Below are positions 34,121 to 42,783 of a stretch of DNA of 47,180 nt, piece by piece (the stretch's first letter is position 1; each line of letters begins with the position of its first letter). The position numbers and the translations under genes are program-made. Source of the stretch: Treponema sp. (GTDB lineage Bacteria; Spirochaetota; Spirochaetia; Treponematales; Breznakiellaceae); assembly GCA_031276815.1 (NCBI GenBank), contig JAISMJ010000063.1, positions 1 through 47,180 on the forward strand, in the 5' to 3' direction. The notes under the pieces were generated by a model. It was given only the letters and a program-made list of their open reading frames with translations, had not been told where the DNA came from and did no database searches.

Positions 34121-34819
34121 ATGACAACGGTTATTTCCCTGGGCGGTTCCATCGTCGCGCCGGATACGGTGGATATTGCCTTTCTGAAAGATTTTGCTAC
34201 TCTTATTAAAGAACTGCTTGATGCGGATAAAGAGCGTAGGTTTATCTTTGTAGTCGGCGGCGGCGGACCGGCACGGATGTGGCAACAGGCATACCGCGCC
34301 GTACGCACAGCGCTTAATGCGGCTGTTGTCGATGAAGCGGCGGACTGGATCGGCATTATGGCGACGCGACTCAACGCCCAGCTTGTCAAGGCTGTCATGG
34401 GGGCGTACTGTACAGACGACGTGGTAATAGACCCCGGCGTTTCGGTGTCCTTTTCCGGTAGGGTGCTTTTAGCCGCAGGCTGGAAACCCGGCTTTTCCTC
34501 GGATTACGATGCGGTACTCCTTGCCGAACAGTTCAAAGCCGATGCCGTCATCAATCTTTCCAATATTGCACAGGTGTATACGGATGATCCAAAGAAGAAT
34601 CCTAATGCCAAACCTATAGAACGCATCTCATGGAAGGAATTTCGCGCTATGGTAGGTGAAGAGTGGTCGCCGGGAAAAAACGTTCCTTTTGATCCGGTGG
34701 CGAGTCGCCGTGCGGACAACATAAAGCTCAAAGTCATCTGTACAGCAGGCAAAGATATTCCTAATTTGAAGAAACTCCTTACAGGAGAACGTTTTCTAGG
34801 CACAGAGATTACCGGCTAG
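34121..34819 (+). CDS. pyrH: UMP kinase
   Basis: 232 residues of the amino acid kinase family, closer to the shorter archaeal-type UMP kinases that spirochaetes also carry. ISLGGSIVAPD is the ATP site, VVGGGGPARMWQ the glycine loop, and INLSNIAQVYTDDPKKNPNA the UMP-kinase-specific block. It phosphorylates UMP to UDP. AAGGAGG lies nine bases before the ATG. It stands alone between the ECF operon and the convergent FKBP genes. Confidence 0.93.
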   Translation: MTTVISLGGSIVAPDTVDIAFLKDFATLIKELLDADKERRFIFVVGGGGPARMWQQAYRAVRTALNAAVVDEAADWIGIMATRLNAQLVKAVMGAYCTDDVVIDPGVSVSFSGRVLLAAGWKPGFSSDYDAVLLAEQFKADAVINLSNIAQVYTDDPKKNPNAKPIERISWKEFRAMVGEEWSPGKNVPFDPVASRRADNIKLKVICTAGKDIPNLKKLLTGERFLGTEITG

Positions 34820-34861
34820 AAAATCGTAGAGAGAGCTTACGCTCCCCGTCTTTCCGGATGA

Positions 34862-35605
34862 TTACTCGCTACTATCCGGATTACCGTCAGGAGTCTGCGG
34901 TGTGGTTTCTTCTTCGTTTTCTTCCGGCTCCATAATGGCAACCAGTTCTACCTCGAAAAGAAGCGTTGCATAGGGAGGAATTATTGAGCCGGCGCCGTCT
35001 GCACCGTATGCCAAGGTGGATGGAACAAAAAGCTCGTATTTGCTGCCGACACTCATAAGCTGAAGCCCTTCCGCCCAACCGTCTATCACTTCGTAAAGCG
35101 AAAATGCTACCGGTTCGCCATCATCGTACGAACTGTCGAACATCGTACCATCAAGAAGGCTGCCTTTGTAATGAGCCCATACCGTATCGGTTGCAAGCGG
35201 TTTAGCGCCGGTTCCTTCTTGAATAACTCTATATTGAAGACCGCTATTAGTGGTAATGACCCCGTCTTCTTGGGCGTTTTTAGCCAGAAACACCGTTTCT
35301 CTTTCCTTGCTTTCCTCATTCTGTTTGTCTAAAGCGGCTTTATAGGCGGAATTCGCTATAAACAGCGCCTCATCTTCCGATAGAGTAAGGGTGCCTTCAA
35401 CGGCATCTTTAAAGCCTTTGACAAAATCATCATAATCAAATGATAAGCCGCTGTCAGAGAATTGAGCGCCAAGTACCACGCCGAAAGAATAGCTGATAGC
35501 ATCAGCCGGAGCATTTTGTCCGGTAGCTGGCATCTCAGAGACCGGTTTTGCAAATGCCGTTGCTGCAATACCAATCATAAACAAAATAACGTATAGTTTT
35601 CTCAT
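34862..35605 (-). CDS. FKBP-type peptidyl-prolyl isomerase, exported
   Basis: 247 residues with a signal peptide (about 1-19). A helical FKBP_N dimerisation region is followed by an FKBP domain (VWAHYKGSLLDGTMFDSSYDDGEP ... PPYATLLFEVEL in family order). The C-terminus is acidic, with EENEEETT. It should help fold periplasmic or outer-membrane proteins, like FkpA/Mip. It is a tandem paralogue of the gene at 35852-36568, but without a lipobox. Confidence 0.93.
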   Translation of the reverse strand: MRKLYVILFMIGIAATAFAKPVSEMPATGQNAPADAISYSFGVVLGAQFSDSGLSFDYDDFVKGFKDAVEGTLTLSEDEALFIANSAYKAALDKQNEESKERETVFLAKNAQEDGVITTNSGLQYRVIQEGTGAKPLATDTVWAHYKGSLLDGTMFDSSYDDGEPVAFSLYEVIDGWAEGLQLMSVGSKYELFVPSTLAYGADGAGSIIPPYATLLFEVELVAIMEPEENEEETTPQTPDGNPDSSE

Positions 35606-35851
35606 AACATACTAGGCGTGGAAATCCAAATCATTAAACTTGGGATGAAACGCCTGCGGGACTTAAGCCCGCCCTCCTCTTGTAAAATAGCCCGTCTCTC
35701 CGAACTGCCAAGCGTCTCCCCGCTTTGTCTTATCTCTTGACAGATATGTCTGACGTACCTATCGGTTTGTCCTTATCCCATGTTGGAAAGTTAGCCCAAC
35801 GATTTTGCGTATCGCTGATAGTCGTTACCCAAAATAGTTAACCTTTATTTC

Positions 35852-36568
35852 CTAATTCTTTACAATATCAAGTAATTCAACTTTGAAAATCAACGTGGAA
35901 TACGGCGGAATGATTCTGCCTGAACCGTTCTCTCCGTATGCCAGATTTGACGGAATATAAAACTGGTACGTATCGCCTATGCCCATAAGCTGGAGTCCTT
36001 CGGTCCAGCCTTCAATGACACGATCAAGGGCTAATTCTTCGGGTTCACCCCGGGAGTACGAACTATCAAATACCGTTCCATCAATAAGGGTTCCTTCATA
36101 ATTCACCCGTACCGTATCGGTTGCAAGCGGTTTTGATCCATTTCCTTCGGTTATAATCTCATATTGAAGTCCGCTTTCGGTAGTGACGACTCCCTGCTTT
36201 TTGGTGTTTAGGGCAAGGAATTCGTTTTCTTGGTGCATGAGACTTTGCGCTTTTGCATCCAATGCCGCGATATATGCCGTTTGTATTCGATTGCTTGCAT
36301 CATCTTCGGTGAGTCTGGTTTCTTTACCTTCAAGAGAATCTCTAAAACCTGCAAGGAAATCATCGTAATCAACTTTAAGTCCAATGTCCTTAAATTCCAC
36401 AGCAAATGCCATTCCCAAGGCGTAACTAGCATCATTATCCAAGATTCCCGACTCCGTTACAGCTGCTTGCTCTGCTGTATTTCCGGCAGAAACCTTCTTT
36501 TCTTCGCTTTTACACGCGGCTAAAAACAATAAAAAGACAATAAAAAGTACCAATATGGTTTTCTTCAT
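35852..36568 (-). CDS. FKBP-type peptidyl-prolyl isomerase, lipoprotein
   Basis: 238 residues. The lipobox LAAC gives a lipid-anchored form. It has the same FKBP_N plus FKBP layout as its neighbour, with VNYEGTLIDGTVFDSSYSRG and PPYSTLIFKVELLDI. The two genes are 246 bases apart on the same strand; that gap contains no gene and no clear terminator. Confidence 0.93.
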   Translation of the reverse strand: MKKTILVLFIVFLLFLAACKSEEKKVSAGNTAEQAAVTESGILDNDASYALGMAFAVEFKDIGLKVDYDDFLAGFRDSLEGKETRLTEDDASNRIQTAYIAALDAKAQSLMHQENEFLALNTKKQGVVTTESGLQYEIITEGNGSKPLATDTVRVNYEGTLIDGTVFDSSYSRGEPEELALDRVIEGWTEGLQLMGIGDTYQFYIPSNLAYGENGSGRIIPPYSTLIFKVELLDIVKN

Positions 36569-36584
36569 GTATGCTCCTCATTTA

Positions 36585-37904
36585 CTATATCTCTTTTGGC
36601 TGATTTTGGGAAGAGGGCGTATGCTGAACGATCATCACTTTGTCGATGCGGTTTCCATCCATGTCTACAACCTTGAAATCAAAGTTCTTGTACTTGAACG
36701 ATGCGCCGGTATGGGGAATTTCACCCGCAAGGCTCAAGATAAAACCGGCGAGGGTATGGTATTCCTGATGTTCATCAATAAGGCTCGGAAGTGAAAGCAA
36801 TTCGGCTATCTCGTCAATGTTATTACCGCCGTCAACAAGAAAAGAACCGTCACCCTGCTGGACTATGGATTCGGTTTTAGCCGAATGTGCGGAGAGTTGT
36901 CCCACAATCTCCTCAACAAGGTCGTTCAAAGCAAGAATACCCGCAAACCCGCCGTATTCATCCATAACAAAGAGAAAATCCACTTCCTTCTGTTTAAAAA
37001 CCTCAATAACTTTGAGCGCGCTCATAGTTTCAGGTACGAAAAGCGGAGGCTTTACAATATGTTTCAGCGTGATCTGCGGATTGGCGGTAAGGGCAAACAG
37101 TACGTCTTCCACCGAGACAACGCCGGTTACCTCGTCTAGGGTATCGTCCGAAACAGGGAAATAACGTTGGGCGCGGAATTCGGTTATAGTTTTCATAATG
37201 TCGTCTTGGCTTGCGTTAGTATCCAGCCATGCGATTTCCGAACGGTGAGTCATAAAAGTACCTGCGGGTCTGTCTCCAAGGTAAAAAACCCCTTCGACCA
37301 TGGCGCGTTCGGCGCTTTCTACAATGCCCGATTTTTCCCCTTCCTGCAATGCAATACGCAGTTCCGCTTCGGTTATACCTTTGGTTGGATCAGATTCCTG
37401 TGCGTTACATATTTTCCTTATATGGGAGGAAAAAAAAGCGTTTACCGTGAAAAGCGGCATACATAAAAAAGCAATGGTTTCTATCAGAGGAAGAAAACCT
37501 ATGACAATATGCTCGGATTTATGAATAGCTATTTGCTTAAAGACACTGCCGATCAGAAAACCTATTATGGCGGTAAGGATGATCAGTACCACTCCGATCA
37601 CGCCGAAGAGTTTCCAGAAGGCGAACTGTCTTTCTGAGTACAGAAGAACAATACACGCCATTCCTATAATGCCAACGAGCACATTAAAAAAAACAATGCC
37701 TATCCGTAGAGCGGAAACAAACATTTCCGGTTGTTCAACGAGTTTCAGCGCCTTTTCGTACTTTTTATTACCATCTTCCGCCTTCATTTTAAGCTGAGTC
37801 TTCCGTACCGAAAATAGCGCGGTTTCCAGCATAGCGATAAATCCTACTGCGGCGCAGACGATACATAAAAAAAGCACACAAAGAAATAATGGATGTGAGA
37901 TCAA
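36585..37904 (-). CDS. CorC/HlyC-type membrane protein (CNNM, CBS pair, transporter-associated domain)
   Basis: 439 residues. The N-terminal DUF21/CNNM region has four membrane helices (residues ~1-160). Two CBS domains follow (GTFMTHRSEIAWLD, and FVPETMSALKVIEVF with MDEYGGFAG). The CorC_HlyC domain is at the C-terminus. Such proteins take part in magnesium/cobalt efflux; 'haemolysin' is a historical label. It starts at TTG 37904, overlapping the stop codon of the HD-GYP gene by four bases, so the two are coupled. Confidence 0.92.
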   Translation of the reverse strand: MISHPLFLCVLFLCIVCAAVGFIAMLETALFSVRKTQLKMKAEDGNKKYEKALKLVEQPEMFVSALRIGIVFFNVLVGIIGMACIVLLYSERQFAFWKLFGVIGVVLIILTAIIGFLIGSVFKQIAIHKSEHIVIGFLPLIETIAFLCMPLFTVNAFFSSHIRKICNAQESDPTKGITEAELRIALQEGEKSGIVESAERAMVEGVFYLGDRPAGTFMTHRSEIAWLDTNASQDDIMKTITEFRAQRYFPVSDDTLDEVTGVVSVEDVLFALTANPQITLKHIVKPPLFVPETMSALKVIEVFKQKEVDFLFVMDEYGGFAGILALNDLVEEIVGQLSAHSAKTESIVQQGDGSFLVDGGNNIDEIAELLSLPSLIDEHQEYHTLAGFILSLAGEIPHTGASFKYKNFDFKVVDMDGNRIDKVMIVQHTPSSQNQPKEI

Positions 37905-39046
37905 CTACTCAATTCATCCTTTCTTAAAGGACGTATGATGTAAATACCATTCTTGGAAGTCTTCGCTAGTACAGCATTGCCTTCATCCGTGAATAATCCG
38001 AGTATCTGTACAATGGGGTAGAGCGGGTTTTGCGGATCGACATCTACCACCTGTCCTTTTTTTCCGTTTGAAAGAAGGACATATAGGCCTACCGGATATA
38101 GGGATAATGAATACAAGAAAGCTTTTATTATGGTAGGGTCATACTGTTTTCCTTCGTTCTTGAGCAGCGTGTACATACCAATGTATGTATCTTTTGCGTC
38201 ACGGTAGGGTCTGTTTGCCGTAAGCGACTCGTAAGAACACGTCACGGCTATGATCTTGGCGTACAGACTGATCCTCTCGCTCGTGAGTTTTTGCGGATAA
38301 CCGCTTCCGTTTTCCCGCTCATGGTGTTCAAGTCCTGCAAGACAAATGGTGAGCGGCGCATTGAACGACTTTAATATGGTATAACCGAACACCGGATGGG
38401 AAAAGATAGCTTTCTGTTCATCTCGCGTAAGGGGACGTTTGCTGTAATACCCTTTGGAAACAGTCGGCAGTTTTATCATGCCGATTTCATGCAGCAAGGC
38501 GGCAACTCCCAGTTCCGTCAGCCTTTCATCGGAAAATTTCAGGTAGTTGCCGATAATCATGGAAGTGATCATACATCTAACCGCGTGAGACGCTAAATGC
38601 TCCAGCTCATTTTCCAAAGGCGGCGTCTTTTGCGCCCTAATCAAGAATTGCTTGTTTTCTTTGACGACCTGTATAATACCGGCTACCTGATTAGATACGC
38701 CACGATAATCAAGCTCGTTCTTTTCTGCTACACGGCTGAATACATTTTCCATATAGTTTTTGATCGCATCGTACAGTTCTCTTGCATTGATAATATTAGC
38801 GTCTTCATTATTGGTCCCAGTAGAGAGTATGGTTTTAAGCGGCTCTCCTGCCTGTTCCGTGGAAGTTTGCTTGGCAACCATCTCCCCCTCAGTCCAAACT
38901 TCGGTGAATTCCCACTTTTTAAGCGCATGGATCGTTGCTTTCGACATTCCTATATCCGGGTCTGCGAGTAAGAATTGATGATCTAAATACACAGCCTCTG
39001 AGTACGTAGCGTCTTCAAGAATATTGGTAATACGTATGCTTTTCAT
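37901..39046 (-). CDS. HD-GYP domain protein with altered metal-site residues
   Basis: 381 residues. An N-terminal DUF3391-like region is followed by an HD-GYP domain, which normally hydrolyses cyclic di-GMP. HHERENGSGYP (241-251) is intact. But the HD pair reads LLHEIGM (H186, E187 instead of Asp; Met instead of Lys), and the later AVAD motif reads AVTC (C270 instead of the metal-binding Asp). This suggests weakened, altered or absent catalysis, perhaps a receptor role. First gene of a two-gene unit with the CorC-like protein. Confidence 0.88.
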   Translation of the reverse strand: MKSIRITNILEDATYSEAVYLDHQFLLADPDIGMSKATIHALKKWEFTEVWTEGEMVAKQTSTEQAGEPLKTILSTGTNNEDANIINARELYDAIKNYMENVFSRVAEKNELDYRGVSNQVAGIIQVVKENKQFLIRAQKTPPLENELEHLASHAVRCMITSMIIGNYLKFSDERLTELGVAALLHEIGMIKLPTVSKGYYSKRPLTRDEQKAIFSHPVFGYTILKSFNAPLTICLAGLEHHERENGSGYPQKLTSERISLYAKIIAVTCSYESLTANRPYRDAKDTYIGMYTLLKNEGKQYDPTIIKAFLYSLSLYPVGLYVLLSNGKKGQVVDVDPQNPLYPIVQILGLFTDEGNAVLAKTSKNGIYIIRPLRKDELSS

Positions 39047-39131
39047 ATCTATCCTTTGCTATTATATTATGATATATTATTTAAAAATTCAAGTAGAAAG
39101 TAAAAACTTTCAACTATAAAAGAAGGTTCAT

Positions 39132-39947
39132 GTGAAAATAAAGACCATGTTTATTTTTTTTAATAGTACCATTATCGTCTTCCTCGTTATTATAAGCATG
39201 ATATTCGGAACGGAAAGCGGTTTTCAGCTATTGGGACTCCGGTTGTGGGGTCTTATTGCGCTATGCGCTGTTGTACTCATCGTTTTTGATATCTACTATT
39301 TTGTTAATGCGAAACTGTTGTCTTTTCTGGAGAAAGGCGATTGGCCCGCCCTTGTTCAATATCTCGAAGTTGTGGTGCTGAATAAAGGGCGCTATTCTTC
39401 CCGTTCCGTGCGTCTTTTGGCGCAGGCGTACCTCATTTTATCCGATACGGCGGCGCTTATCAACCTTGAAAACAAAACTGCGCTTGCAAAACCCCAGCTT
39501 GTCGAAACGTATGCTCTCATTTTTGGAATTGCTCGCCTTCTGGAAAAAGACAAGACCAGCGCGACGAATTTTTTTTTAACCCGCATCCGTTGCTGCAAAT
39601 CCAACAAAGCTGATTTGCTTTGGCTTCGCTTCTATTATGGGTTTACCTTACTGCTTGATTGGCGTTTTGCCGAAGCAGCCGAAGAATTTATCATCCTAAC
39701 TAAAATATCAAGCAATACGATAATCATGGGCTTAACCGCATGGTTCCTTTCCAACTATCTTGTCAAGACCTTGCCCGACCGTAGCGAAGACATTGCCGCC
39801 GCAATAGAGTCAGCCCGAAAACAGGTAAAAGAAGCGATCTATGATGTACAGCAGTGGAATGTAAAAGTCTCAAAACTACAAAAGAAGCCGCATGTCGCGC
39901 TCATCATGCAGTATCTTACCAAAGCCGGAACGTGGATATTTACTTGA
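39132..39947 (+). CDS. Membrane protein with a helical repeat domain, unknown function
   Basis: 271 residues from GTG 39132 (AAGG upstream). Two N-terminal membrane helices (about 7-25 and 35-55) precede a helical, TPR-like cytoplasmic part (e.g. FLEKGDWPALVQYLE, AEAAEEFIIL). No family name can be given; similar architecture is common in treponemes. It is upstream of, and on the same strand as, the HD phosphohydrolase gene. Confidence 0.75.
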   Translation: MKIKTMFIFFNSTIIVFLVIISMIFGTESGFQLLGLRLWGLIALCAVVLIVFDIYYFVNAKLLSFLEKGDWPALVQYLEVVVLNKGRYSSRSVRLLAQAYLILSDTAALINLENKTALAKPQLVETYALIFGIARLLEKDKTSATNFFLTRIRCCKSNKADLLWLRFYYGFTLLLDWRFAEAAEEFIILTKISSNTIIMGLTAWFLSNYLVKTLPDRSEDIAAAIESARKQVKEAIYDVQQWNVKVSKLQKKPHVALIMQYLTKAGTWIFT

Positions 39948-39992
39948 ATACCATCTTGCGAAATTTTCTTATAAGGTGTACCCTTTTTGTAT

Positions 39993-41285
39993 ATGCAGAC
40001 ATTACTATATGATGCGCTTAACCGTTCCTTCACTTCGCCGATACGGGATTCTCTATGGGGACATGTATACTTGACGCCGGAACTTGAAGCGATCACTAAG
40101 TCCGCTCCCTTCATGCGGTTGTACCGTATATTTCAGTTAGGTCCTGTATACTATGTGTATCCGGGCGCAACGCATACCCGCGCCGCCCACTCCATCGGCG
40201 TGTTTCATCTTGCACGACGGCTTATCCAAGCGCTTGCCGAGCGCGGCGCGGACGAGTGGCTCACGCCTGTCGGCGTCCGTTCCTTTTTTGCCGCAAGCCT
40301 TCTCCACGACGCCGGACATTTCCCGTACACCCATTCGCTCAAAGAACTGCCTTTGAGCGCCCATGAAAAGCTTACCGGCGATATCATCCTATCCTCTCCA
40401 ATGAAAGACCTTGTTGCGAAAACCGGCGCGGATCCGTATTTTACAGCCGCGATTGTGGATGATCTTCTGCCGAGTGACGAAGACGGGGAACTGATTTTTT
40501 ACCGGAAGCTGCTATCAGGCTGTCTTGATCCCGATAAACTCGACTACTTGAACCGCGACGCCCGATATGCTGGTGTTCCGTACGGCGCTCAAGACGTTGA
40601 TTTCATATTTTCAAGGCTCTATCCCAATAAGGAACGCGGCATTGATATTGATTCCAAGGGTATTCCGAGTGTGGAATCCGTTCTTTTTTCAAAATACCTC
40701 ATGTACAAAGCTGTATATTGGCATCGTTCCGTCCGTTCCGCAACATCAATGATTAAAAAAGCCCTTATCGCAGCCCTTGAGAAACACGTCATTGCGGAAG
40801 AAGAGCTTTACGGCTTGGATGATCAAGGGCTTTTTGCGCTCATGGCTGATCGAGCAAAGCTACTGCCCATCCTCTCCCTAGGTGAAAAAGTTAAAAACGG
40901 CTGTCTATATGAAACAATAGCGGAAATTCCTTTTGACGAGTATGACCATCAGAAATGCGCTGACTATGCGGACATTACGAAGCGTACCATGTACGAGGAA
41001 CAGATGGCTGAAGCGATGAGCAAGGCTACAGGCGATTCCATCACGGCGGATGATATCATCATTGATATGCCTGAACCGATCTCTTTTGAAACGGGTCTGT
41101 ATGTAACAGACGAACACCGTTCTTTTTCACAAAGTTCGGCGCTGGTCAATGAAGAAATAATATGTTCATTCAAGAAAAATCTGCGCGTTCAAAGGGTGTT
41201 TTTTGACCAAACCTCAAGAAAAGACATAAAACGTATTAAAAAAATATTGACATTTTGTACACATACTATATACTTTGTAAATTAA
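39993..41285 (+). CDS. HD-domain phosphohydrolase (dGTPase/SAMHD1-like)
   Basis: 430 residues from ATG 39993; the frame extends two codons further up, but MQTLLYDALNRSF is the better start. The HD site is complete: H61, R63 and H66 in THTRAAHSIGV, H105-D106 in LLHDAGHFPYTH, and a late Asp in DPDKLDYLNRDARYAGV. The family hydrolyses dNTPs or other phosphates in the cytoplasm. Its 3' end contains the promoter of the ComFB-domain gene. Confidence 0.9.
   Translation: MQTLLYDALNRSFTSPIRDSLWGHVYLTPELEAITKSAPFMRLYRIFQLGPVYYVYPGATHTRAAHSIGVFHLARRLIQALAERGADEWLTPVGVRSFFAASLLHDAGHFPYTHSLKELPLSAHEKLTGDIILSSPMKDLVAKTGADPYFTAAIVDDLLPSDEDGELIFYRKLLSGCLDPDKLDYLNRDARYAGVPYGAQDVDFIFSRLYPNKERGIDIDSKGIPSVESVLFSKYLMYKAVYWHRSVRSATSMIKKALIAALEKHVIAEEELYGLDDQGLFALMADRAKLLPILSLGEKVKNGCLYETIAEIPFDEYDHQKCADYADITKRTMYEEQMAEAMSKATGDSITADDIIIDMPEPISFETGLYVTDEHRSFSQSSALVNEEIICSFKKNLRVQRVFFDQTSRKDIKRIKKILTFCTHTIYFVN
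41247..41274 (+). promoter_or_regulatory. Promoter of the ComFB-domain gene
   Basis: TTGACA (41247-41252), 16 bases, TATACT (41269-41274), lying inside the last codons of the HD gene. Start predicted near 41281, giving a ~40-base leader. Confidence 0.75.
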
Positions 41286-41322
41286 ATACGTATAATTAAA
41301 CAATACGAGTAGGAGGACACAC

Positions 41323-42036
41323 GTGGAACTTCATAATACTAATGAAGATATTGTTATTGCCCACGTAAACGATATGTTTAACGCATTTGACATGAGCGGT
41401 AAGCATGATGATATCTGTACCTGCGAGCAATGTCGAATGGATACGGTGTGCTATGTACTTAACCGTATCGAACCTCGCTATATTGTTTCGAACAGGGGCG
41501 TTGTTAGAATTGAGCAAAATACAATAGAAAATCAGCAGAAAGAGGCTGATATTGTTGCAATGATACATGAGGGTATATCAAAAATTAATCACAATAAGAG
41601 ACCTTCTTCCAATCATCAGGTAAAAAAAGAAGCGACGCCGCTTCATACCGGGCAGATGTTTAATATACCTACCATTACCGGACGTATCTTTGACGGCATG
41701 AATTTTGCGCCTATGACGAATATTGACATTGAACTGCTTTGCGATAAAGAAAAGGTTACTATGCTTAATACTAATTGGCAGAATCCCTTTCATCTTGTCG
41801 AACCTAGCCAAGGCGTGTTTAGCTTCTGGCCGTCGCCTATACCGGCTAAAGCGGCGGATGAGTATAAATTCTTTGAATTTTCTATCAGGGTTAATGAACC
41901 GGGTTTTGATGAACTCAAATATTTTTTTAAGATTCCCGTTAAAAGCGAACAGAAAAACATCACAACGTTTTCGCCGGCAAGAACCTTTAAACTACCCGAT
42001 TTGTACCTTTTCCCGCCCGGAGAAGAAACCTTTTAG
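41323..42036 (+). CDS. ComFB-domain protein, candidate cyclic dinucleotide receptor
   Basis: 237 residues from GTG 41323 (AGGAGG six bases upstream). Residues 1-60 are a ComFB domain: NEDIVIAHV, CTCEQC (C32, C34, C37) and LNRIEPRYIVS. Proteins with this domain in cyanobacteria (ComFB/CdgR) have been reported to bind cyclic di-GMP. A flexible linker (about 75-110) leads to an unrecognised beta-rich C-terminal domain (about 110-237). It is monocistronic, with its own promoter and terminator. Co-occurrence with HD-GYP supports nucleotide signalling, but binding is not shown. Confidence 0.85.
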   Translation: MELHNTNEDIVIAHVNDMFNAFDMSGKHDDICTCEQCRMDTVCYVLNRIEPRYIVSNRGVVRIEQNTIENQQKEADIVAMIHEGISKINHNKRPSSNHQVKKEATPLHTGQMFNIPTITGRIFDGMNFAPMTNIDIELLCDKEKVTMLNTNWQNPFHLVEPSQGVFSFWPSPIPAKAADEYKFFEFSIRVNEPGFDELKYFFKIPVKSEQKNITTFSPARTFKLPDLYLFPPGEETF

Positions 42037-42058
42037 TCCTTAAACGCAGCCGGTCGGT

Positions 42059-42125
42059 GGAGGCGGCTAAAACGCCTCCTTTGGAAACAGCAGCGGACGA
42101 GAACGTCCGATTCGCTGGTTTTTTG
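42059..42125 (+). terminator. Double-hairpin terminator after the ComFB-domain gene
   Basis: First hairpin GGAGGCG (42059-42065) / CGCCTCC (42073-42079) followed by TTT. Second hairpin CGGACG (42094-42099) / CGTCCG (42104-42109), extended by CAG/CTG and followed by GTTTTTTG. Good intrinsic terminator just upstream of the tRNA gene. Confidence 0.7.
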
Positions 42126-42134
42126 TGAAATCTA

Positions 42135-42207
42135 CGGGATGTAGCCTAGTGGCTAAGGCGCTTGCTTTGGGAGCAAGAGATCGGCGGTTCAAATCCGCCC
42201 ATCCCGA
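42135..42207 (+). tRNA. tRNA-Pro (anticodon TGG)
   Basis: 73 bases: acceptor CGGGATG pairs with CATCCCG plus discriminator A. The D arm is GCCTAGTGGCTAAGGC. The anticodon stem CTTGC/GCAAG has a seven-base loop TTTGGGA giving TGG. The T arm is GGCGGTTCAAATCCGCC. No CCA is encoded. It ends 20 bases before the ogt start. Confidence 0.95.
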
Positions 42208-42226
42208 AAAGGATATTATAAAGTAT

Positions 42227-42751
42227 ATGCAAGAAAAAGAAATTCCATCGTATTATGCCATTATTGACACCCCTTTGGGACCAATGCAGGCGCTTGCCGA
42301 ACAGAGAAGAGACGCTGTGCTGACGCGGCTTGACTTTACCGATACACTGCCCTTCCCGCGAGCGGCGAATTCTAACGAAGCGCCGGATCTGCCCGTGTTC
42401 AACGCTGTTCGCGCATGGCTGCAAATCTATTTTTCAGGAAAAGACCCCGGCGCAGCCGTTGCCTTGCCGCTTGCAGCGCGGGGTAGTCTTTTTCAAGAGC
42501 AAATATGGGATTTGCTTCTGAACATTCCATACGGCGCCACATGCACCTATGGCGGTCTTGCTGCGGCGGTGGCGGCAACGCGGCGTATTCCTGCCATGGC
42601 GGCGCAAGCCGTAGGCGGCGCTGTAGGACGCAACCCCATCTCAATCATCATCCCCTGCCACCGCGTTATCGGCGTGGACGGCAGCCTTACCGGTTATGGC
42701 GGCGGTCTTGAGCGCAAACGGTTTCTGCTGAAACTTGAAGGCGCTCTTTGA
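42227..42751 (+). CDS. ogt: Methylated-DNA--protein-cysteine methyltransferase
   Basis: 174 residues from ATG 42227; a longer frame reads through the tRNA and is rejected. The active site IPCHRVIG has the acceptor Cys at 144, with the preceding winged-helix (FQEQIWDLLLNIPYGATCTYG) and the GLERKRFLLKLE ending. It removes methyl groups from O6-methylguanine in a suicidal reaction. The N-terminal domain is short, as in Ogt. Confidence 0.95.
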   Translation: MQEKEIPSYYAIIDTPLGPMQALAEQRRDAVLTRLDFTDTLPFPRAANSNEAPDLPVFNAVRAWLQIYFSGKDPGAAVALPLAARGSLFQEQIWDLLLNIPYGATCTYGGLAAAVAATRRIPAMAAQAVGGAVGRNPISIIIPCHRVIGVDGSLTGYGGGLERKRFLLKLEGAL

Positions 42752-42783
42752 CAAAAGCCGCAGTATAGACTATACTTCCTCGC

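Noticed and set aside
42125-42226. N-terminal extension of ogt
   Set aside because: It reads through the tRNA-Pro gene; the ATG at 42227 gives the normal protein.
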